The notes beneath the pieces are model-generated. The model worked only from the letters and a program-made list of their open reading frames with translations, was not told the DNA's origin and ran no database searches. A stretch of 64,000 bases of DNA, from contig JADJTE010000031.1 of assembly GCA_016711295.1 (NCBI GenBank), positions 62,001 through 126,000 on the forward strand. Direction: 5' to 3'. Source of the DNA: Sphingobacteriales bacterium (GTDB lineage Bacteria > Bacteroidota > Bacteroidia > Chitinophagales > UBA2359). Below, in pieces: positions 46,717 through 56,805 of the stretch; positions within the stretch are counted from its first letter, which is position 1; each line of letters starts with the position of its first letter. The position numbers and the translations under genes are program-made.

Positions 46717-48489
46717 ATGGAATGGGATCAATACCTTTTTAAGCAAATAAGTCGTTTGGTTCGGGCTATAAAAGCTCCTCCAAAAAATCCGCTTGAAATC
46801 AGTAATGCTGTCTCGCTTGCCGAATTAAAGCCCCGTCTGACCTATTTAGCCCGATTATTGTGTGGCGTAAATATCAATGTACAAGAGTCAACGAATATCG
46901 GGGGTTGGCAAGGCGACACTTTTTGGCTACCTTCGACCTATTCGCATGCCTTAGATAGAGATAAAAATATAGATTATTACCTATTTCGTGTTTTTTACCT
47001 ATATGGGCAGTTTGAGCTAAAGCAATGCTGGATGGATAAAAATACCTATTCCGAAGCAGATGCCTATGCCCAAGCCCAGCGGACATGCGCCGAAGTCATT
47101 GCATTGGTCGCCAGCGAGTATCCCAATTTTCTAAGCATCTACGAGCAAGTATTGAGCCGAGAAATAGCCTATCAGCACCCCCACCAACCACCCAGCACAC
47201 AATGGATATACGGAAAATGGTGCTGCTTTGATGCCGATGATTGGGCTAAGTACAACGAACTCATCAAGCCTATATCTAAAAACACTGTTGCCGATGATAA
47301 GGATAAAGAAAAATACTCCGAAATGAAGGGCAAAAACGTTGAAAACGCTCAAATACTAAGCGTAAACACACAAGAACAGGAAGAATACACCCTAACCCAT
47401 AATTTTGAGAAAATCGAAACCTTAGATACTTTTTCGGGCAGATGGCGCAATTTTGATGGAAGCGACGACCTATCAGAACATGCCGAGGCACTACAAGAAC
47501 TCGACCTACACCAATTAGTGCGCGTAGATAGCCCCGTACATGCTATTTATAAGTCTGATTTTGTACAAGTCTTAGGGCTTATCGAAGCTGATGCCCAAAT
47601 CCAAAATTATCATTTTGCCTATCCCGAATGGAACGAAACTAAGAGAAATTATCGCGAAGGATATTGTAAAATAATTTACCAGAAACACATACAACAGAAC
47701 AAAAACTACACCCAACAAGTAATAGATAAATCGGGTATGGTGATTCGGCAACTCAAAAGAATGTCGGAACAATATCTATCAGACTATTACCTAAAAAAAA
47801 GGCTGCCCGACGGCAGTGACCCAGACATCGACGCTGTTGTTGATGCTTATGTAGATAGGGTCATGGGCAGAACACCATCAGAAGATTTATATATTGCCCG
47901 ACGAAAAAAAAATAAAGATATCGCTATTCTGGTGCTGACCGATTGTAGCCTTAGTACCGACGGCTATACCGCAAACCGAAGAATCTTGGATATTGAAAAG
48001 GAAGCATTGATTATCGCAGCCCAAGTATGGGCAGATTTCGATTTGCAATTTCAAATCGATACCTTTTCTAGCCATACGCATAGCCAATGTTTTTATACCA
48101 CCTACAAAGCGTTTCATGAAAAATGGAGTGAAGTGAAATACCGTATCGGCGACATGCAAAGCTCAGGATATACACGCATCGGAGCAGCACTTCGGCACGC
48201 TACCTATTTACTAAACCAAGTAAAAGCCGATAAAAAATGGCTATTACTGCTCTCAGACGGCAAACCTAACGACTACGATACGTATGAGGGTAATTATGGG
48301 CTTGCCGATGTAAAAAAAGCCATTTACGAAGCCGCCCAAAAACAAATTTTTTGCTCTGCTATTGCTATCGATGCACAAGCCAAATTCTATTTCCCAAAAA
48401 TGTTTGGCAATCTCGGTTATACTATCCTGAATCATCCCAAACAATTGCCCGAATCACTAACTAAATTTTATATCAACCTAATTAAATAA
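46717..48489 (+). CDS. norD: NorD, VWA-domain activator of NO reductase
   Basis: 590 residues. The N-terminal ~390 residues are helical and partly acidic; the C-terminal von Willebrand A domain has the MIDAS motif DCSLSTDG (about residue 409), SSGYTRIGAALRHATYLL and LLLLSDGKPNDYDTYEGNYG. NorD binds NorQ and links it to the membrane reductase during metal insertion. Normal length for the family; intact. Followed 24 bp later by the SCO gene. Confidence 0.95.
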   Translation: MEWDQYLFKQISRLVRAIKAPPKNPLEISNAVSLAELKPRLTYLARLLCGVNINVQESTNIGGWQGDTFWLPSTYSHALDRDKNIDYYLFRVFYLYGQFELKQCWMDKNTYSEADAYAQAQRTCAEVIALVASEYPNFLSIYEQVLSREIAYQHPHQPPSTQWIYGKWCCFDADDWAKYNELIKPISKNTVADDKDKEKYSEMKGKNVENAQILSVNTQEQEEYTLTHNFEKIETLDTFSGRWRNFDGSDDLSEHAEALQELDLHQLVRVDSPVHAIYKSDFVQVLGLIEADAQIQNYHFAYPEWNETKRNYREGYCKIIYQKHIQQNKNYTQQVIDKSGMVIRQLKRMSEQYLSDYYLKKRLPDGSDPDIDAVVDAYVDRVMGRTPSEDLYIARRKKNKDIAILVLTDCSLSTDGYTANRRILDIEKEALIIAAQVWADFDLQFQIDTFSSHTHSQCFYTTYKAFHEKWSEVKYRIGDMQSSGYTRIGAALRHATYLLNQVKADKKWLLLLSDGKPNDYDTYEGNYGLADVKKAIYEAAQKQIFCSAIAIDAQAKFYFPKMFGNLGYTILNHPKQLPESLTKFYINLIK

Positions 48490-48513
48490 CCAAAACAACA
48501 TACCTCAATCAAT

Positions 48514-49122
48514 ATGACACAGCAAACATTTTTTTGGCTCATAGCCGCGAGCATATTCCTGACGCTAAATTTCTCTTGCACACAAGACAAAAAAAGCTGC
48601 CACCAAGAAATACCCGTTCAATCTAAAACAGCCGCTACGATGGACGAGTCTATCTATAACCTGAGTTCAGAATGGAAAAAACAAGACGGCTCTATCATAA
48701 AATTAGATGCCCTAAAAGGCAAAACAGTAGTGATGGCGATGGTTTTTACGCATTGCCAATCGGCTTGCCCGCGCATAGTAGCCGATATGCAGCGCATACA
48801 AAAAGAAGTAGGCAATCAGGCAAATGTGCAGTACGTACTTGTAAGCATGGACCCAGAACGCGATACGCCCGAAAGATTTGCCGAATTTAGCAACGATATG
48901 CAGCTCGACCCCGCTTGGATACTCATTTCGGGTAGCCAATCCGACACCGACGAAATAGCCAATGTGTTGGGAGTAAAAGTGAAAAAACTATCCGACGGCG
49001 GTTTTGACCATTCCAACGCCATTTTTGTTATCGACCCCAACGGCATTATCATACATACCCAAGAGGGCTTGGCACAAGAACCTACCGAAACCGTTCAGAA
49101 AATAAAATCAATCAACAGCTAA
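48514..49122 (+). CDS. SCO1/SenC family copper chaperone lipoprotein
   Basis: 202 residues with a lipobox (TLNFSC, Cys22). Thioredoxin-like fold with the copper-binding CxxxC motif CQSAC (Cys81, Cys85) in VFTHCQSACPRIVADMQRIQ and the third ligand His166 in GGFDHSNAIFVIDPNG. SCO proteins deliver copper, usually to cytochrome oxidase; in this operon the obvious client is the copper centres of NirK. Last gene before a strong terminator. Confidence 0.93.
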   Translation: MTQQTFFWLIAASIFLTLNFSCTQDKKSCHQEIPVQSKTAATMDESIYNLSSEWKKQDGSIIKLDALKGKTVVMAMVFTHCQSACPRIVADMQRIQKEVGNQANVQYVLVSMDPERDTPERFAEFSNDMQLDPAWILISGSQSDTDEIANVLGVKVKKLSDGGFDHSNAIFVIDPNGIIIHTQEGLAQEPTETVQKIKSINS

Positions 49123-49127
49123 AGTGC

Positions 49128-49173
49128 AATGCGCTACTTACTCCGAGAACCGAGCAAGTAGCGCATTTTTTTT
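49128..49173 (+). terminator. rho-independent terminator of the nor/SCO operon
   Basis: Perfect 12-bp arms (AATGCGCTACTT 49128-49139, AAGTAGCGCATT 49156-49167) running into eight T. Confidence 0.9.
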
Positions 49174-49204
49174 AATCCTTCACCATATAAACGACGATAT
49201 AACC

Positions 49205-50523
49205 ATGAAACCTTTTTTAGTGCTATACTTATCGTTTTTATAGCTTACCAATCTGTGCAAGCACAGTTTAGTTTTAATGGGCAAATTTTAAACCGTTCAG
49301 AGTATCGGCATGGCTACGGCAGTCTAATAGACACAAGTGCTTCGGCTGCTTTTTCTATCGGACAGCGAAGCCGACTGACCGCCGCCTATGCAACCGAAAA
49401 AGCCCGATTTGCCTTATCGCTGCAAGACATACGCACTTGGGGCAATACGCCGCAAGCCAATATCATAGACGGCTATCTCTCTTTGCACGAAGCCTATTTA
49501 GAAATATTGTTTAACGACAAATTATCTGCCAAAATAGGACGGCAAGAATTGGATTATGACGATGCTCGTTTTCTGGGCAATTTGGATTGGGTGCTACAAG
49601 CGAGGTCGCACGATATCGCCCTCTTGAAATATGCCGACACAACCCAACAACTACAAATCCATGCAGCATTTGCCTATAACCAAACCGGCGATTTCCTCAG
49701 CGGTTCCTACTACAGCCTGAGCAACCAATATAAAATAGCTCAAATGTTGTGGATAAACAAAAAATGGAACAATTGGACGATGGGGTTTTTGCTCTGGAAC
49801 AACGGCTTGCAAGCCGATAGCAGCATCGTACACCGCGAAAAAGTGAATTATACCACTACCTTGGGCATTCCTATTTGCCAATACAAACTGAAAAACTTTG
49901 CCCTACAAGGATTTTTTTATTACCAACTCGGACGAGATATAAAAAACAAAGAACTTGCTGCTATAGACGCAAGTGCCGAACTCAACTATAACAAGAAACT
50001 CAATGCCGAAAAAAATAACAAAATAGGACTGAGCATTGGCTTTGAATATTTGAGCGGTACGAGCCAAACCGACACAGCCAACCATAAAAACCAATCGTTT
50101 AATCCGTTATACGGCACTAATCATAGACACAACGGATATATGGATTATTTTTATGTTGGCGGACGACATATCAACTCGGTGGGCTTGATTGATGCCTACT
50201 TCAATCTAAAATACGACCTAAACGCAAAAGTATTTTTGGGCGGCAGCCTCCATTATTTTAGCGCAGCCCAAGACCTAAAAGACCCCCAACTAAGTGCTTA
50301 TCAAGATGCCGACCCCTACCTCGGCACAGAAATAGACCTCAGCGCGGGCTATCGGTTTAGCGAATCGGTATCGTTTCAGGCGGGCTATTCGCAATTATTT
50401 GCCGCCAATTCCTTGGCACTGCTGCGCAACACCTCGACAGAAGCCAATACGCAAAATTGGGCTTATTTAGCCATTTTGTTCCGACCAGGCATGAAAAACA
50501 AATTTACAGGGCTAAAATGGTAG
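49205..50523 (+). CDS. alginate-export-type outer-membrane beta-barrel protein (one frameshift)
   Basis: The ATG at 49205 opens a signal peptide (MKPFLVLYLSF) that breaks at ~49240 in a T5 run and continues in the next frame as IAYQSVQAQFSFNGQILNRS. The mature part is a ~420-residue antiparallel beta barrel: AYATEKARFALSLQDIRTWG, HEAYLEILFNDKLSAKIGRQ, YDDARFLGNLDWVLQARSHD, and an aromatic C-terminus. It resembles the alginate_exp family (AlgE-like), common next to respiratory gene clusters in Bacteroidota. The substrate is unknown; passage of anions such as nitrite is only a guess from position. Confidence 0.82.
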
Positions 50524-50546
50524 CATAGGGCGGATAATGACAACAG

Positions 50547-50600
50547 CTATGAGCGTTCACCGCCCACACGATTTGAATCGCGGGCTATGAACGCTCATAG
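50547..50600. terminator. long two-part hairpin between convergent genes
   Basis: Outer arms CTATGAGCGTTCA (50547-50559) and TGAACGCTCATAG (50588-50600), perfect 13 bp. The inner palindrome CCCACACGATTTGAATCG then CGGGC (50563-50585) resembles the 4304-4323 element. Lies between the porin gene (+) and the mlaF-like gene (-). Confidence 0.7.
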
Positions 50601-50608
50601 AACTACCC

Positions 50609-51370
50609 CTATTCAATCGCTACGCCCTTGCGCAGTTGTTTCAGGAAGTCGGAGGCAAAAATAAAATCGTTGAGCGTTTCGTTGCGGCTTTTTAGGATTT
50701 CTTGGTTGCTGCGCTCCCAATTTTTTTCGCCTTTGGATAAAAACACCACCTTCTCGCCAATACCCATCACCGAACTCATGTCGTGGGTATTCATTATCGT
50801 GGTCATACCAAACTCTTTGGTGATGTCGATAATGAGTTGGTCTATGAGCAGGGCAGTCTGTGGGTCTAATCCTGAATTAGGCTCGTCGCAAAACAGATAT
50901 TGCGGGTTCAGTACAATAGCGCGGGCAATACCTACGCGCTTCATCATGCCCCCACTAATTTCGGCGGGGTACTTATTGTTGGCACCGATTAAATTGACCC
51001 TTTCGAGGCAAAAACCGACCCGCTCCTTTTTCTGTTGTTGGCTCATATTGCTAAACATATCTAAGGGAAACATGACGTTTTCTTCAACCGTCATCGAGTC
51101 GAACAAGGCAGAACCTTGAAACAGCATACCTATTTTGGTGCGTATGGCTTTTTTGTCGCGGGCATTGAGGCGCGTAAAATCTATACCATCATATAGAATA
51201 TTGCCCGTGTCGGGCTGCATCAATCCCACCAAACATTTGACAAATACGGTTTTGCCCGACCCACTTGCCCCAATAATCATGTTCACCTTGCCCGTTTCAA
51301 ATACGGTCGAGATGCCTTTGAGTACGGTTTTATCGGCAAAAGATTTTTTAAGGTCTTGAACTTCTATCAT
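50609..51370 (-). CDS. MlaF-like ABC transporter ATPase
   Basis: 253 residues from MIEVQDLKKSFADKTVLKGI; start 51370 chosen by alignment with the family and by the promoter at 51390. Walker A IIGASGSGKT, Q-loop MLFQGSALFDSMTVEENVMF, signature ISGGMMKRVGIARAI, Walker B YLFCDEPNSGLDP, H-loop THDMSSVMGIG. The FQGSALFDSMTV and SGGMMKR forms are typical of MlaF-type ATPases in lipid transport between inner and outer membrane. The usual MlaE permease and MlaD genes are not adjacent. Intact. Confidence 0.9.
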   Translation of the reverse strand: MIEVQDLKKSFADKTVLKGISTVFETGKVNMIIGASGSGKTVFVKCLVGLMQPDTGNILYDGIDFTRLNARDKKAIRTKIGMLFQGSALFDSMTVEENVMFPLDMFSNMSQQQKKERVGFCLERVNLIGANNKYPAEISGGMMKRVGIARAIVLNPQYLFCDEPNSGLDPQTALLIDQLIIDITKEFGMTTIMNTHDMSSVMGIGEKVVFLSKGEKNWERSNQEILKSRNETLNDFIFASDFLKQLRKGVAIE

Positions 51371-51389
51371 ACTTTGAACTTTATGCGGG

Positions 51390-51397
51390 CAAAAGTA
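51390..51397 (-). promoter_or_regulatory. -7 box for the mlaF-like gene
   Basis: TACTTTTG on the minus strand, 20 bp upstream of the ATG at 51370. Confidence 0.6.
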
Positions 51398-51419
51398 CCT
51401 CAAAATACGCTAAAAGTTG

Positions 51420-51427
51420 TAATTTTG
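51420..51427 (+). promoter_or_regulatory. -7 box for the TMTC-like gene
   Basis: TAATTTTG, 72 bp before the ATG at 51499; divergent from the mlaF-like promoter. Confidence 0.5.
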
Positions 51428-51498
51428 CCGCAAACTATTTTTAGCCAAGCATCGGTTAGATACCGAGCCGTTTGCCCATTAAGCATAAATTTGTATTC

Positions 51499-53590
51499 AT
51501 GAAGCAGCAAGACCCCAAAAACACACCAAGTAATTCAGCAAAAGCAACCCCATCCAAAATAAAAGTAACGCCCCCAAAGGCGCCTCCCAGTATCGCCGCC
51601 ACCACTGCCACCGCACCTACTGCGCCGCGCCTGCCTTGGCTCGTGCTGTTTGGCTTGGCAATTGCTTTGTATGCTTATAGCGTGACATTTCAGTATGCCT
51701 TAGACGACCAAATTTATATTACGTCAAACAATTTTACGAAACAGGGTTTTGCGGGCATTGCCGATATATTGGGCAACGAAAGTTTAGTCGGTTTTTGGGG
51801 CAAAAAAGAACTATTGGAGGGAGCGCGTTATCGTCCTATTGTGATGATAACGTATGCTATTGAATATGCTTTGTTCAAAGAAAATCCCATGTTCAGCCAT
51901 TTTGTCAATGTCCTGCTGTATGGTTTATTGGGTATTTTGCTCTACCGCCTGCTGTGCCGTTTGCTACCAGCGTCGCCTGACAGAGCTTGGTATTTGTCAC
52001 TGCCCTTTGTAGCAACTGCCTTGTATATAGCTCACCCGCTACATGTCGAGTTTGTAGCCAATATCAAAGGACGCATGGAAATTTTGGCGATGCTGGGTTT
52101 GCTCGGCACGCTGTGGTATGCGTTCCGCTATATCGATACCAAAAAAATGAGCTATGCCGCCCTTACAGGTCTTATCTTTTTTATAGCCTTGCTCACCAAA
52201 GAAAACGCCATTACGTTTTTAGCCGTCGTGCCGCTGACTATGTATTTTTTTGGCAAACCCGAAGCCGGCGACTATATAGCCGTCAATGCGCCTTTGTGGG
52301 CAGCTACTTTGTGCTATTTCGGCGTGCGCTATGCCGTGTTGGGTTTTATAACGAGCAATGGCGTAGAAGCTACCGAACTGCTCAACAACCCATTTCTGGG
52401 GGCAAGTATTGCCGATAAATTTGCCACTATATTTTATACAATGGGTTTGTATGTCAAACTCCTGTTTGCCCCTTTCATGCTCACACACGATTATTATCCC
52501 AAACAAATCCCCATTATTACTTGGGCTGACGCGCGTGCTATCGTGCCTTTATTGCTATATATTGTTATGGGTGTGTATGCTTTATGGGGCTTAGGGCGCA
52601 AACACTTAGTAGCTTATGGCATTTTATTTTACCTGATAACCTTTTCTATCGTCTCTAACCTGCCTTTTCCTATTGGTTCGTTTATGAACGACCGATTTAT
52701 GGACTTGCCGTCTGTCGGTTTTTGTATCGCCTTAGCTTATTGGCTCACCCAAAGCATACCTCAATTTTTGCCCAATCCTACCCAAAGACATACCGTAGCA
52801 CTGGCACTATTTGGTGTATTTTTGGCATTTTTCTCCTTCCGTACCCTTGCTCGCGTACCCGCGTGGTATGACAACGAAACCTTGTTTCTGACCGATGTCG
52901 ATATTTCGACCAATAGCACGAAAGTCAATACTTCGGCGGGCGGCACGCTCATCGAAAAAGCAGCGCGTATGCCCGAAGGCTCACCCAACCGCGCCGAAAC
53001 CTTCGACCGCGGCATCAAATACCTACAAAGAGCACTCGACCTATATCCAAACAACCCCAACGCCCTGCTGTTAATGGGCAATGCACAATACGATTATAAA
53101 CGCGACTATGACGCAATGTTTTCGTTTTACCTACGGCTACTAAGCAATGAACCCGACCACCAACAAGTACACCAAAACCTGTCGATGATGGCAGAAAAAG
53201 AAGAGAAAGCCGAAAACGTCGATAAACTAATCCGCTTTTACGAAGAAAAGTATTGCCCCTCAACGCCAATAATACCTTAGACTACGACGCATTGGGCGTA
53301 ATGTATGGCAAAAGAAAAAGATTTGGATAAATCTATATTCTACTTCGAAAAAGCATTACAATTAGACCCAAAAAAATATAGGTGCGATGCAAGATATGGG
53401 TATCGCTTATGGCATGAAAGGAAACTTGGACAAAGCCTTAGAACTAAACCAACGTGTATTAGAATTAGATGCCAATAACGCTAAGGCAGCCCTCAATATA
53501 GCCATTACCTACCAAGGCATGGGGAACAAGGAAAAAGCCGATTTTTACTTCCAAAAAGCCTTTACCCTCGACCCCAAATTGAAGCGATAA
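51499..53590 (+). CDS. TMTC-like membrane glycosyltransferase with C-terminal TPR repeats (three frameshifts)
   Basis: Start MKQQDPKNTPSNSAKATPSK, a disordered Thr/Pro/Ala-rich tail, then ~11 TM helices. The first luminal loop has YALDDQIYITSNNFTKQGFA (DD motif of GT-C transferases), YRPIVMITYAIEYALF, YIAHPLHVEFVANIKGRMEI and LLTKENAITFLAVVPLTMYF, the pattern of TMTC/O-mannosyltransferase-like proteins. The C-terminal part holds TPR units (IKYLQRALDLYPNNPNALLL, SIFYFEKALQLDPKK, ALELNQRVLELDANNAKAAL, ADFYFQKAFTLDPKLKR). The frame breaks at ~53256, ~53322 and ~53380, all in or near homopolymers. About 697 residues once joined. Likely protein O-glycosylation in the envelope; donor and acceptor unknown. 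Confidence 0.85.
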
Positions 53591-53812
53591 ATTAGGCGCA
53601 GCCCAATATGCTCATGTCCGTTATTTTTATTTGCCTTATCGCTATATCGCCGCTTTTTATGCCCATTGCTATCGTCCAATGATTGAGAAGGACAAAAAAA
53701 ATGGCAAATAATAAGCACTAAGAACTAAACAAACCAAAAAAACTGTATTTTTACACCTTAGTTCAGCGCATTGAGCGAATTAAACCCTTGTTCGATTCTA
53801 AAAAATCAAAAT

Positions 53813-56499
53813 ATGACAAACAAATTACCCATCTTTATTGCCCTTGTAGCCTTTTGGCTGGGGCTGGCAAGCACGCCGCTACAAGCCCAAGTAGCCAACG
53901 ATATGTGCCAAACAGCCGAACCCCTCCCCGAACTATTTCCGAACATACAAGAGTGCATTTCGGGAACCACCAACGGGGCAGTAGGCGAATTGCCCTATAT
54001 CAACCAAGGCTATTGCAATGGTGGTGCTATTGCACCCAACCCCTCTTCTGATGTGTGGTATAGCTTTACAGCAGTAGGCAACCGCTTGTATATCGACTTT
54101 ACGAGCGACTTAGCGGGGGCAGTACTCTCATTCTACGAAGGTGATTGTGCAAACCTCATCGGGCGCGATTGCGTTGCCAGCGAAGTAGGTGGGGATATCT
54201 CCTACGAATTTTCACCCGTAGACCCAGGCACTACCTATTATATCCAAATTAGTGGCAATAGCACCGTCGATGTAGGCGACTTTAACCTATGCCTCACCAA
54301 CGAAGAAGTTACCGAAAATATCTGCATTAATAACCAAAGCATCTACTTAGACCCGCTGCCCGATTTTGGCACCTACGGACCCGGTCAAACCGTGAGTGTT
54401 TGCGTCAATGTAGAGGGATACAACCAAAACGCTGCCGATTGGTTGCATGGCTTTGTTCCCGTGTTTGGAAATGGTTGGGACTTGACCACCCTCGTTACCT
54501 ATCCGCCCGCTAGTTGTGACGGGGCAGGCGAATGGGCTTGGTACGAAAGCGTACAAGGCACGTCAGGCGTAGCTATCCCCGAACCCCAAGGCCCCGGATT
54601 TTTCTACGATAGTGGTGCAGGTGGTCCTTTCGACGGCAATCCAGGTAATAATTATGGCGATAACAGTGGTGGCTCATCGTGCAATTGGCTATTTTGTTTT
54701 GACGTTACAACCGTCTCCGACGCGCCCGCAGGCACCGATTATTTAGATTTGAGCATCGAATTTCTCAATTTTTCGGACTCCGAAACCGGTAGCTGGAACG
54801 CATCGGGGTCGCCTTGTCCCAACGACCCCAATTTGTTGTTCAAAGCCCTGTTGCAATTCTGCGATGCACCTATTTTAGAAGCCCCAATCCCACCTGCGCC
54901 AATCCCAACGGCGGCAGCATCACGGCTACAGGTATCGGCACAGCACCTTTTACCTTTGTATGGAGCAACGGAACAACCGAAACAGGCGATTTCTCGACTA
55001 TTAGCGGCTTAGAAGAAGGTTTTTATACCGTATTTAGCACCGATGCCGACGGCTGCACGCAAGGAGCGTCAGTTACATTAACCGAAGAATCGGAAGGCTT
55101 GAATATCAATATACCTGTCAGTGTAGGCGGTTGTACGGGCTGCGAAGCCTCGCCCTCCAACCCCGTCGCTATCAATATCCTAACTGCGTCGGGCAGCGTA
55201 TATGCTACGCAAGCCATTAGTGCTTGCCCCAGCCTTATTTCTATCTGCTTGCCCAACGACCAAACATTTGGCTTGCAATATGCCGACCAAATCATCGCGG
55301 AGGCGGTTGTCAATGGTGTCCTGACCGACGACCTATTCACCTTTATCACAGGTACACCCTCTGACCCAGGCACAATGCCCACCGACCAGCAAACGCTATG
55401 TGCAGGAGATGCCGCTACTGCCAATGCTACGGGTGTCGCGCTCCAAGACGGACACGTATTGGCATATATCTTACACACGGCAAACAGCACCTCAGCGGGT
55501 ACTATCTTAGCTATCAATACTGAAAATGGCACGTTTAGCGCAAGCAGCGGACCTGGTATTCAGTACAATACAGTATATTATATTTCGTCGGTTGCCGGAC
55601 CCGAAAGCGGTACAGTAGGCGTGCCCGACCTCGGCAACGCTTGTACCCAAGTAGCCGCAGGTAGCCCGGTCGTGTTCTTGTCGCCCGTAGAACTAATTAT
55701 CAATACCGTTTGCGATTGGCAAGTTACAGGCGATTTGACCGTCACCGTATTTGCTTCGGGGGGCTTGCCTGCCTACGACGGTGTGAGTGGCTATACTTTA
55801 AGTGGCACCAACTTGGGCGAAACCAACATTAACCCTTCGGTTACTATCATCAACGAAGGACAAGGCGAGCATAGCTATGCCTATCTCGCGACAGATGCTT
55901 TGGGTTGCAGCGGCGCAGCAGGCAATACTTTTGTATGCTACAAAACCGATATAGAATTATTGTCGTTTGCGGGCAAAGCCGAGCCACATGGAAACGTTTT
56001 GACTTGGACAACAGCTACCGAGACAGACAACGACTATTTCACGATAGAACGCGCCACAGATGGCGTATCGTTTGCCGAAGTCGGGCGCGTAAAAGGTGCA
56101 GGCACCGTCTTGAGCCAGCAAAACTATACGCTCACCGACCAAAATGCGCCCAACGGAACGGCTTATTACCGCCTATCGCAAACCGACTATAACGGTACTA
56201 CACGCCAAGCAGCCACTACGCTCGTAGTGCGCGACATCCAGCGCGATTTGTCAGTCATAAGTCTAAGCCCTATACCCACTACCGATGTAGTGCAGGTGCA
56301 ATATGCCCTACCTACTGCCCAAAACCTACGCCTGACACTCTACAATAGTGCGGGTCAGTTGGTATGGAGCCAAACTCTTGCAGGTAATGCGGGGCTAAAC
56401 ACCACCACCGTCGATTTAGCGACCTATCCGAGTGGTGTATATGCGCTGATGCTACACAACGGCACGAACAGCACCGTTAATCGCGTAGTGAAAAAATAA
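53813..56499 (+). CDS. T9SS type A sorting-domain surface protein (one frameshift)
   Basis: Start MTNKLPIFIALVAFWLGLAS with signal cleavage near LQAQ. The N-terminal domain (NDMCQTAEPLPELFPNIQEC ... DVWYSFTAVG...YYIQISGN) resembles the pre-peptidase/collagen-binding-like fold of Bacteroidota exoproteins. It is followed by a ~190-residue domain, SprB-type repeats (NPNGGSITATGIGTAPFTFV; EEGFYTVFSTDADGCTQ), a discoidin-like region (VLTWTTATETDNDYFTIERA) and a type A sorting domain (LSPIPTTDVVQVQYAL...LYNSAGQLVWSQTL...SGVYALMLHN). The frame breaks at ~54882 in a C run: one extra C gives SPNPTCANPNGGS. Surface adhesin or enzyme; function unknown. Confidence 0.87.
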
Positions 56500-56805
56500 A
56501 CGCGCAATAGCCATTTTGCACAAAGGCGCAAAGGCATACAACCCAATCAACAAATCCGCAGCACGATGCATATAGCACGGCTGCGGATTTGTCGTTTGGG
56601 GCTATCTCCCCCTGCAAAGCAAGCAAAATGCAGGAAATACGCACTGTTTTCCGAATATGCCACGCGAGCAAGAGCGCGTCAGGCAGTTTGGGGGAATGAT
56701 TTTGTGTGGGGCAGCAGCATAGGCACAAAAAAATATCGGACTATGCCAACATTAAGGCTTATTTTTTGTTACCTTTGTATCGAATTTTCAGAAACTTTTG
56801 AAAGT
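56500..56805. other. intergenic region upstream of mqnE with terminator-like hairpin
   Basis: 306 bp. The hairpin AAATCCGCAGC (56552-56562) / GCTGCGGATTT (56580-56590), perfect 11-bp arms, ends the T9SS gene. The -7 box at 56770-56777 starts mqnE. Nothing else recognised. Confidence 0.65.
56770..56777 (+). promoter_or_regulatory. -7 box for mqnE
   Basis: TACCTTTG, 28 bp before the ATG at 56806; it fixes the start over the longer upstream frame. Confidence 0.65.

Noticed and set aside
56566..56805. N-terminal extension of mqnE by ~80 residues
   Set aside because: The extension runs through a terminator-like hairpin and the mqnE -7 box and has no family similarity.
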